A stretch of 64,000 bases of DNA from Kalmanozyma brasiliensis GHG001. Taxonomy: Eukaryota; Basidiomycota; Ustilaginomycetes; Ustilaginales. A program made the position numbers and the translations under genes. Positions 56,872 through 64,000 of the stretch are shown here, piece by piece. Below the pieces are notes generated by a model, which worked only from the letters and a program-made list of their open reading frames with translations, was not told the origin of the DNA and searched no databases. Each line of letters starts with the position of its first letter. The first letter of the stretch is position 1. The stretch lies in contig NW_015961951.1 in assembly GCF_000497045.1 (NCBI RefSeq), forward strand, positions 186,001 to 250,000, given 5' to 3'.

Positions 56872-59866
56872 TGCTTCGGCTTCGCTTCGAAAAGCGGACA
56901 AGGGAAACGAGATTCCTTTGGCAGATGAACAGAAGGGAGCCGAAAGCAAACAGTCGCAGGGATGGCGGGCAGGGCAGACAAGGCTGGGGTGAAGAGTTGC
57001 ACCAGATGGCGGAACTCGTGGCGACAAGCAGAAAGTAGACGGTCAAGAAATCAAGTGTCCGATCCATGAGATCGCGACGAACAGATAGCGACGACTTACC
57101 ATCCTCACCATCAACGACCTCAAGAGCGTTTCGAAATGCTATGTTCTGAATCAAATGTGTTCCTACTTTGCCTCTTCTTTGCGAGTGCGTGTGAGGCTTA
57201 TCCGAGGCCCGTGACGTCGCTGAGCCTTGTTCTGCGCATCAGCGTGCGCGACGGCGAGGGGCGGGGGAGTCGTCAGAGCGACACCTGTCAAGGCAGCTTC
57301 GTATCGGATCTCGCCGATAGCGTCGCAGCTTCAAGCATGGTGAGCCCGATCTGCCGTCACGACGCGAGCTCCTCGCTCTTGCTTCAAACGCGGTGGGGAT
57401 GACGGGGGTCTGCAGTTTTGGACGGGTCAAAAAGGGTCTTCTCTGAGCCAGGCGTGAAAGTGGGCGCGGGGTAATTGTAGGACCGCTCTAATATTGCGCC
57501 CCGGCAGCTCGCTTCTTTTCGTACATCGCCCCGCTCGAGACAGAGCTCGTTGGCCATGGAGACTGGTCAGCTGAGGAGACTGAGACGATTTTGTCAAGCT
57601 CGACCCGTTCAGCAGAGCATGCCAGACTCAGACGGGAACGAAATACGATCGGAGACAGCCACTGCGGGGCACCAGAGCATAGATCGGGAGCCGTCAATGT
57701 GTGAGATGGATCGGGCGATCTGCTCGCAGGCCTGAGGTGGTGCGATGCGAGCACCTCGCGTAAAAAGCAAAGCTTCAGCCCAGCGAGCCGGATTCGGCAC
57801 TCTTGCGCTGCTGCCTAAATCGGCCCTTCCACAAACGCGTCACCGCACATTTGGGCCCCTCGTCAAGCTTTTCAGCACCTGAGCAGTGTAGCCAAAAGTG
57901 GATGGGGTCCTCGACTCGAGACTCGATCGACACGGGCTCGCGACAAAGGACCCTGTATATCGCACATGTCTTTGGCGAGCACCTTTGACATGATCAAGAC
58001 ATCAAGGGTCATGCTGTTTGTTGATAGCGAGCGGATGCTATGAGACTTGGAACACCATGCTCCGCACTCGCCCACATGTTGTCAACAAGGTTGCGGCTGC
58101 CATCCTCGCCACAGAAGGGGATGCTGCAAAGGCTGCAAGTGGCTCACTGGCCTTGTGCACCCGCATTGGAACTCCGCATCGAAGAAAAAGAGGCGCATGC
58201 AGGTCAGGAGCCTGCTCGCATGATGTGTGGGAAGTTGAAAAGAAAAATAGAAGAGTCAAAATTCGCCGCCCTGGCATCCTACCTGAGGTCCCTTTGAGGC
58301 TCCGATTGAAGCAGCCAACAAACAGTCCTGCTCGTCACAAGGGCGCTGCTTTCACACCACCACAACATACTTAGCAGCCTTGCAAAGAAGGAGATCATAC
58401 GAGATTGACTTGCATCCGGTTGAACCTTCGCTATGAAGTGGTCGTTGCACTGATCGCTCTTCTCGACGATCCGGTGTTGGCCCACATCTTGTCGATCTGG
58501 CTCCACTCACTGCACAGCGTGTGATGACACGATGCAACACTGGCCTCATTGATTCCAAGAAGAGGCTCGAACGCCGTCTCAGGGAGCCGCGATGATGGCA
58601 ACGGCAGGTAGCAGCGGCACAATGGCTTAGCACCAAAGGCGAATCCTTCTCTTGCATCGCACACCGTCGTGCCGCACTCGAGCAGCTGTCGATTTCCGCG
58701 GTCTCTCTCGCTCTCTGACGCAGTTGAGTGAAATTCCTTTTTCGAAAAATAAACCCATCTGCAGCGACCCACCTCGCTTAGGTGCATTTTGTAGGGGAAA
58801 GAAGACAACCAAATTGCAGAGGCACAGGCTAAGCGAGCCGCCCGCCCTTTTCCCCTTGCCCCGTCCTCTGCTGCGAACAAAGCTGAGTTGCAATCAGCTG
58901 CGCACCGTAGAGCCTATCACAGCGAAGGGCCTGGCTCTGAATGCGAAATTCCCCGCTCCGTCGATCCTTCAGACCCGTCCAATGCCTTTTCTGCCAGGTG
59001 ATGTAGTCTTCCCTCTTCAGAATCAAGCTTCGTCGCATCTTACTTGCCGTACCTTTGTGATATGCTCAAGCATCGAACTCGATACTCAGAAAGAGATCTG
59101 AGCGTCTCAATCTCATAGAGAACGGCACTCAGCGTATGAAAAGATCCAAAAGCGGAGAGAAAAGGAGGCACAGAGACAAGGAGGCGAGGGTAGGGGCGCA
59201 ACTGAATCAATCTCTGCAGCCTTTTGGTCTCGCTTAGACCCGGTTGTGCTGCTCTGCAAGCGCGCACTTCCTCTTGGAAAGGGGGAGATTTTCCTCTTTT
59301 GATACCCCGCTTCTTGCCCCGCCGCGGGTCTGCCTCGACTTGAGCTCCATCCGCCGCCGTCTCTGACGAAAGCAGCGCATGCGAGAGCGGATGCATTGAA
59401 TGAAAGCATGGGATGGGATAGACTTTGGTTGGCAGAGTGCGCTGAGCAGTTGCAAACTTTTGCGGGTCCACTCTTGGGTCCCGCCTAGCTTTCCCCCGCT
59501 TTGCCCCTCCTTTGCCGTAGGCCTGATCGTCCGTTTCTGTTGCTGCTCGTCGTCGTCGTCGTTGGTCTTCACCTTCCTACCTCCATCCTTGATCTCCCAC
59601 CCTTTCGACTCGACCGACCCGTCGTTCCCTAGACCCATCATCTTCATCACGGTCGTTGTCTGTACTACTATCATCAGCACCGTGGTCCATCCGTCGGTCG
59701 AATCGTCGTACTACCATCGCACACATCGATAGCACAGATCATTTGGAGGTTGTCAATTGCTTTTCCGTCAAAGCTCGTCTCCCATCTTTCGCGACATACT
59801 GCATAGCCTCCAGGACCAGGCGTTCGTTGCAAACCTAGCCCAGCACCAGCAGCTACACTCGCAACC
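56872..59866. other. 3-kb region without a convincing gene
   Basis: Only short overlapping frames on both strands, none with family features. The last ~400 bp are pyrimidine-rich and probably the leader of the MARVEL-like gene. An ACGCGT lies at 57835-57840. I found no tRNA-like element or repeat. A multi-exon or non-coding gene could be hidden here. Confidence 0.45.
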
Positions 59867-61021
59867 ATGGTCCTCCCGCAGCGTCGGTCGCTGACGGTGC
59901 GCGAGCCGTCGCGCGCCCCACGCTCGCCGCATCCCAACGTGATGCTCGTCATCCGTTTCCTCGTCACCGGTCTCGTCTGTCTCCTCTCCCTCGCTACCGC
60001 CATCGTAGCCATCCTCGTCGTCGACTACTACAACAAGCACGCGCCCATCATCGCCCCGTCCTGGGGATCGCTCATCTTCCTCATCATCCTCGGCCTCTTC
60101 ACGCCCATCATCTACTTTGGCTACAACATCTTCCTGCCCTTGATGCCGTTTATCAACTACGGCGATTTCCTCTACGGGTTGTTCATGGTCAAGATCGAGC
60201 TGCTGTTGCAGTTTGCCATGTGCGTCTTGTGGGTTTCGGGCGCTTTGGCGTTTGCCAACGACTTGCGACCGGGAGCGGGCAACGAGAACTGCCAATTCGA
60301 CGGCTACTGGCATTACGAGAAGCCGGCCAACTTCAACACGAGCTGTCAGCTGCTCAACATCTGCACGGGTTTCGCCTACGCTACGTTTGGCGTCCAGGTT
60401 TTCCTGTTTGTCATCGAGTTCCTGTACGGCATGTACATCTTCCTGCTTCTGGACCAGGAGAGTCTGAACGAGCCGCATTTCGAGTGGGGTCGCCGGGCGT
60501 ACAACTATGGACAGCAGAGCAGACAGCAGGAGATGCAGAGGTCGAATGCGATCGGACGCAGTCCTGCGCGGGCTATGGCTGTGGGTGGCGCAGGCGGCCT
60601 CGCCGCCCAGTCGTACAGGAACGACGGCCGCAGGAGCCCCGGCAGCTCGTCCGCAGGATCGAGCTTCGGTACTGGTACAGGCAGCGTCAGCAGGAGGGGC
60701 GCGGCGTACAACGATCCGGAGATGGAGAGCAGAGCCTCGGCGCCCATCTCGCTCGGAAGCAGGGGCAGGCGAGGAATTGCGTATGGAGGTATGGCCGACG
60801 AAGACGAGGAGAGCCAGGTGGCCGGGCGACCGATGTCTGGGACCTCGTCGCAGGGCGAGGCGGGCGATCGGGGGCTTGCGTCCGCCGCCGCGGCAGGTGG
60901 GAAGAAGGGCCACCGTGCCACCAGCTCCAAGGGCGGCTCCAGGAGGGGCCTCTCCAGAAGCGGTCCGCTGTCCGACGAGGAGAGCGGCTGGCATCTGCGC
61001 GAGGAAGACTCTGAACGCTAA
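59867..61021 (+). CDS. MARVEL-like four-helix membrane protein
   Basis: 384 residues from ATG 59867 (GCAACCATGG). Four hydrophobic helices at ~25-52, 66-95, 102-129 and 160-194 (for example RFLVTGLVCLLSLATAIVAI and VQVFLFVIEFLYGMYIFLLL), with a Cys-containing loop between helices 3 and 4 (NENCQFDGYWHY, NTSCQLLN), as in MARVEL proteins. The C-terminal ~190 residues are cytosolic, disordered and rich in Ser, Gly and Arg, with SR pairs that could be phosphosites. MARVEL proteins organise plasma-membrane or vesicle microdomains; the specific role is unknown. Confidence 0.8.
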   Translation: MVLPQRRSLTVREPSRAPRSPHPNVMLVIRFLVTGLVCLLSLATAIVAILVVDYYNKHAPIIAPSWGSLIFLIILGLFTPIIYFGYNIFLPLMPFINYGDFLYGLFMVKIELLLQFAMCVLWVSGALAFANDLRPGAGNENCQFDGYWHYEKPANFNTSCQLLNICTGFAYATFGVQVFLFVIEFLYGMYIFLLLDQESLNEPHFEWGRRAYNYGQQSRQQEMQRSNAIGRSPARAMAVGGAGGLAAQSYRNDGRRSPGSSSAGSSFGTGTGSVSRRGAAYNDPEMESRASAPISLGSRGRRGIAYGGMADEDEESQVAGRPMSGTSSQGEAGDRGLASAAAAGGKKGHRATSSKGGSRRGLSRSGPLSDEESGWHLREEDSER

Positions 61022-61520
61022 ATCTACGATCCGTCTGCTGCTTCCATTTCGATGGCCTGCCGAAGATCGTAGGACTCTTGCTCTCGCTCGCCCAGTCGCT
61101 CATCTCCGGCCCTTTTCTGTCCATCGACACCCATCCACCCTCGTTTGGTCTCTCCACGTAATAGGCATTCACGCCCCCACTTTTTCCATGTGCTCCTCCT
61201 CTTTTGTACGCCCTCGCGCGGGCATCACTCTCTTTACTGTTTCGAGCTCGTTTCTCTTCATGTCGTTCCTCCAATGGAGCTCTGTCTGCAATTCACACTG
61301 TGTGGTTTGTGGTATGTGTCGGTGGCAATGCAACGTCAGTCCAGTTCGACTGGATTTGCGATCTGCGGAAGGGTCGATTCCTCACTGCGGTCTAGCTGAC
61401 CTACAGACACTTCGAAACAAAGAGACACCACGCAGCTAGTCCCAAATATTTCAGTTTGTGTCAGACCGACAACTTGTTGAACAGCGTCAGGTCGGAAAAA
61501 GTAGTCTGGCGTGTCCGACT
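61022..61520. other. Convergent 3' region
   Basis: 499 bp between the stops of the MARVEL-like gene and the FMN oxidase gene, T-rich on the plus strand just after 61021, probably 3'UTRs. No other gene is seen. Confidence 0.5.
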
Positions 61521-62777
61521 TCACATCTTACTGTCGGCGCGCACCAGAGCATGCCTGCCCAGCTCCTTGACCGACCTGAAGCCCGCCAGGCCCGCATTGA
61601 GCTCAAAGTCAGCGAGCAGCGTCTTGAGCACGTCCCTCACCCCGTCCTCGCCATTCATCGCGAGACCCCAGCACCACGGTCGGCCCACCGCGACCCCATC
61701 CGCGCCCAAGCAGAGCGCCTTCATGATGTCGGCGCCGCACCTCACTCCGGAATCGAAGATGACCGTCTTCTTCTCCTCGCCCTCTCGACGCGGGAGCGAG
61801 TGGATGTACTCGGCGATAGCCGGGAGCGCGTTGAGCGAAGGCAGTGCGCCGTCGACCTGACGACCGCCGTGGTTCGAGACCCACACGCCGTCCATGCCGG
61901 CCTCGACGGCACGCGCGGCGTCCGAGAGGGTCTGGATGCCCTTGAGCACGATGGGTCCGTCCCCCCAGAGCTTGCGGAGGAGGGCGAGGTCGGACCAGGT
62001 GCGCGAGATGCCCGGGCTCAGCTGGGCGATCGCTGCCACCGAAGCTTCGGTGATCTCGTCCTTGCTGACGTCCGCACGACGTGGGTCCTTGCCATCGCAG
62101 TATTTCTGGATGAAGACCGGGTCGGAAAAGACATTCGCAACGCCCTCGCCGGTGAGGAAGGGGTTGTAGGCTGTATCGAGGTCTCGAGGTCGCCAACCCA
62201 GGTTCCACGTGTCCAGTGTCACGACCAGCACCCTGTACCCAGCCTTCTTGGCGCGGCCCAGCAGGCTCTCGGTCAACTCGTCGTCCTGAGGCCAGTACAA
62301 CTGGAACCACGCATCCCCACCCTCCTCTTCTCCCTTGACAAAGTCTGCCTCCTCAAACACCTTTTCCATCGGCCTGCTCGTCGCACTCGAGAGCGTGAAA
62401 GGGATCTCGAGCTCGGCAGCCGCCTTGGCCGTCGCACAGTCGGCGTCGTCCTTGTGCAGCTGCGCCTGCACTCCAATGGGCGCCACTACCAGCGGGCTCG
62501 AGTAGTCCCGGCCAAACAGTCGCACGCTACCGTCGAACTCGGCGAGCGACACATCGCGCAGCATCGACGGCACAATGTGCCATTTTGCAAAAGCCTCGAG
62601 ATTGCCCCTGGCGGTGGACTCGGTCGAGGCGCTACCGGCGACGTAGGCGTACGCAGCGGGAGAGAGTTTCTCCTTGGCTTGCTGCTCGAGCAGGCGCAGA
62701 TCGGTGGTCTGCGGTTGGGAGCCGGAGAGACCGCCGACGTAGATCTCGCGAAGATAGCCGGATTTGGGGTTGGACAT
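61521..62777 (-). CDS. FMN-dependent alpha-hydroxy acid oxidase (lactate 2-monooxygenase-like)
   Basis: 418 residues from ATG 62777; the longer open frame to 63029 adds 84 residues without family features. TIM-barrel FMN enzyme: AYAYVAGSASTESTARGNLE, PLVVAPIGVQAQLHKDDAD, FTLSSATSRPMEKV, WFQLYWPQDDELTESLLGRA, VLVVTLDTWNLGWRPRDLD, IVLKGIQTLSDAARAVEAGM, catalytic base in VSNHGGRQVDG (His ~303), phosphate-binding IFDSGVRCGADIMKAL and GADGVAVGRPW. The GWRPRDL stretch is typical of the lactate 2-monooxygenase subgroup rather than glycolate oxidase or cytochrome b2 (no heme domain is present). The C-terminus is not SKL-like. The substrate is not provable from sequence. Confidence 0.88.
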   Translation of the reverse strand: MSNPKSGYLREIYVGGLSGSQPQTTDLRLLEQQAKEKLSPAAYAYVAGSASTESTARGNLEAFAKWHIVPSMLRDVSLAEFDGSVRLFGRDYSSPLVVAPIGVQAQLHKDDADCATAKAAAELEIPFTLSSATSRPMEKVFEEADFVKGEEEGGDAWFQLYWPQDDELTESLLGRAKKAGYRVLVVTLDTWNLGWRPRDLDTAYNPFLTGEGVANVFSDPVFIQKYCDGKDPRRADVSKDEITEASVAAIAQLSPGISRTWSDLALLRKLWGDGPIVLKGIQTLSDAARAVEAGMDGVWVSNHGGRQVDGALPSLNALPAIAEYIHSLPRREGEEKKTVIFDSGVRCGADIMKALCLGADGVAVGRPWCWGLAMNGEDGVRDVLKTLLADFELNAGLAGFRSVKELGRHALVRADSKM

Positions 62778-62961
62778 GATGGTGAGTCTGTAGAGATCGA
62801 TGAGAGGGCGGGAAGAAGCCCGCTGATGGTGATTAGAGCAGACAACACGCTTCCCCGCACTGCTGGTGGCGGTTCCAGCACCCCGGCTATCAAATTCGAA
62901 GCGGTAACCGACCTGCGATTTCGAAATATTCGCATCGCCGATGGCCCACCTCCAGGCCCAG

Positions 62962-63041
62962 TTTGGCTGCGGCGTGTGTGGCCCAGCTAATCGGCTCTTG
63001 AACGCAGCGTCAATTGCTGGGCCACACACGGCGCAGCTAAA
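62962..63041. repeat. 26-bp inverted repeat, 28-bp spacer
   Basis: Left arm 62962-62987 and right arm 63016-63041 are reverse complements at 24 of 26 positions; the inner 15 bp, CGTGTGTGGCCCAGC, are perfect. Located 185 bp upstream of the FMN oxidase ATG. Confidence 0.85.
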
Positions 63042-63854
63042 CGCAGCTTGCGCCAGCTCAATTCACCTCAGCTCCCAGGCTTTCTACTCACATGCTTGCA
63101 CAGGACAGTCACAATGGACGGTGAAGTGTAAGGGAGGGCGTCCATGTGGCTGTGAATCCGGTCCATCTAGCCTGCAGCGAGCTTCCGTCGGACGCGATGG
63201 AATGCAGCACGCCACAGCTTTCCGGTGCGAGGCAGCTAAATGCACACGATATTGACAAAGGGGGATGGTGGTGATTCAACAAGCAGGCCAAGGCACTCCT
63301 CTCGGCTATGCGTGATCCACACAAGATGCGGTGAAGGTGCTCAGAATTCGCCGATGACAGCACGAGCGAGGCTTCACACTCGCGAGCCGAGACTTCGGAA
63401 AACCGCGTTTAGACGACCCCCTGCAGGTATGCTACTCCGGCGTGGCGCATACAATGATCTGCACCGCATCTCGACGGAAACGCAAGGCCACCGCATTCGC
63501 TGCAATGCAGGTCATTGCAGTCTATGCCATCGTCGGTGACGATGAGTAGGCTCAAGAGCCAGCGAGCCGCAGGCTTGCAGCCGAGCTTGTCGTCTGAGTT
63601 CCAAAGTTCCGACAAAAGACCCCGTAGTGCCGAAGCTAGCGTGCGCTAACCCAACAGAACCGCGCTTGTCACACACCGCAAAGCTGTCTGTTGATCGGAA
63701 CAAAGCTTTGCACTGCTCTCAGGATCTCTACGAACGTAGACCGGTCCATACTCGCCCAACACACCGGCACAGGCGATCCAGCAACATGTTTGCACGTTCT
63801 TTTGCGAGGATAGACCTTCGGACGCGAAAGCTTGTCATCTTGACAGACGAGGTG

Positions 63855-63860
63855 TATAAA
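63855..63860 (+). promoter_or_regulatory. TATA box (TATAAA)
   Basis: GTGTATAAAGAGG, 99 bp upstream of the ATG at 63959; good core-promoter spacing for a fungal gene. Confidence 0.5.
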
Positions 63861-63958
63861 GAGGCATTCGAATGATCCGGTCGTCTCACCCTCACTCACA
63901 TCAGCTCAACAGCAGCCCTCACCTACTCTAGACTTGATACAGGATCTTTTCATCGGTC

Positions 63959-64000
63959 ATGTTCGCAAAAACTTGGCTCTTGCTCTTCTTCGCCGTGGCA
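63959..64000 (+). CDS. Start of a probable secreted protein (right-truncated)
   Basis: Fourteen codons from ATG 63959 to the window edge: a lysine near the start followed by the hydrophobic run WLLLFFAVA, the pattern of a signal-peptide n- and h-region. A TATA box 99 bp upstream supports a real start. Too short to name; a secreted effector, enzyme or membrane protein are all possible. Confidence 0.45.
   Translation, partial: MFAKTWLLLFFAVA

Larger units (their letters stand above)
62778..63958. other. Divergent region with a large inverted repeat
   Basis: 1181 bp between the FMN oxidase start and the gene start at 63959. It holds the inverted repeat at 62962-63041 and several GCAGCT words around it. 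The short frames inside look random. A TATAAA lies at 63855-63860. Confidence 0.5.

Noticed and set aside
61458..62990. 510-codon plus-strand frame over the FMN oxidase
   Set aside because: Antisense shadow of a clear enzyme gene.
62778..63029. 84-residue N-terminal extension of the FMN oxidase
   Set aside because: Not conserved in the enzyme family; the ATG at 62777 gives the usual length and start.

Overview
The window looks like nuclear DNA of a smut fungus (Basidiomycota, Ustilaginales, Ustilago maydis-like). Genes are long and mostly single-exon, the few introns are short (62-123 nt) with GT...AG ends and CTGAC-type branch points, coding DNA is GC-rich, and proteins carry long disordered Ser/Ala/Pro/Gln tracts. 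The protein set (Cdt1, Fhl1, Kin4, Rad52, Tsr1, Orm1, Agm1, Hem1, mitochondrial carriers) is fungal. I cannot fix the species from sequence alone. I saw no transposon, rRNA or CRISPR.

Left part (1-13 kb): a left-truncated CDT1 gene (-) is divergent from a DUF924 gene (+), which converges on a very large FHA-forkhead gene of the FHL1 type (-). A hypothetical protein with an N-terminal ubiquitin-like-sized region and an SR-rich tail (+) follows, then a small hypothetical gene (-). Middle left (13-28 kb): a 1450-residue membrane-anchored alpha/beta hydrolase, the two-exon mitochondrial SSB gene, HEM1 (5-aminolevulinate synthase), a FMP46/DUF1687 protein ending in a CaaX-like box, and the kinase KIN4 (-). 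About 3.8 kb without a convincing gene follows.

Middle right (31-50 kb): RAD52, a two-exon 2-oxodicarboxylate carrier, a 97-residue protein with the full layout of an animal 4E-BP including a C-terminal TOS-like motif (-), TSR1 (-), ORM1 (-), AGM1/PCM1 (+), an intron-containing elongator tRNA-Met(CAT), a zinc-cluster-like Cys6 protein (-), the LEU5 carrier, and a mitochondrial carboxymuconolactone decarboxylase-like protein.

Right part (50-64 kb): a two-exon Apq12-like membrane protein (-), an unusual one-frame SEC14-HAD phosphatase fusion, a hypothetical protein with five tandem octapeptides, a small hypothetical protein, a 3 kb gap, a four-helix MARVEL-like protein, a lactate 2-monooxygenase-like FMN enzyme (-), and at the very edge the start of a likely secreted protein.

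Functional links are loose, as expected for a core eukaryotic region: replication and repair (Cdt1, mtSSB, Rad52), ribosome and translation control (Fhl1, Tsr1, 4E-BP-like), mitochondrial metabolism (Hem1, Odc, Leu5, mtSSB, CMD-like), and membrane or cell-wall supply (Orm1, Agm1, Apq12-like, SEC14 fusion). The items most worth a second look are the SEC14-HAD fusion, the 4E-BP/TOS protein, the CaaX-ended FMP46 relative, the tRNA-Met intron, and the palindromic ACGCGT element upstream of mtSSB.
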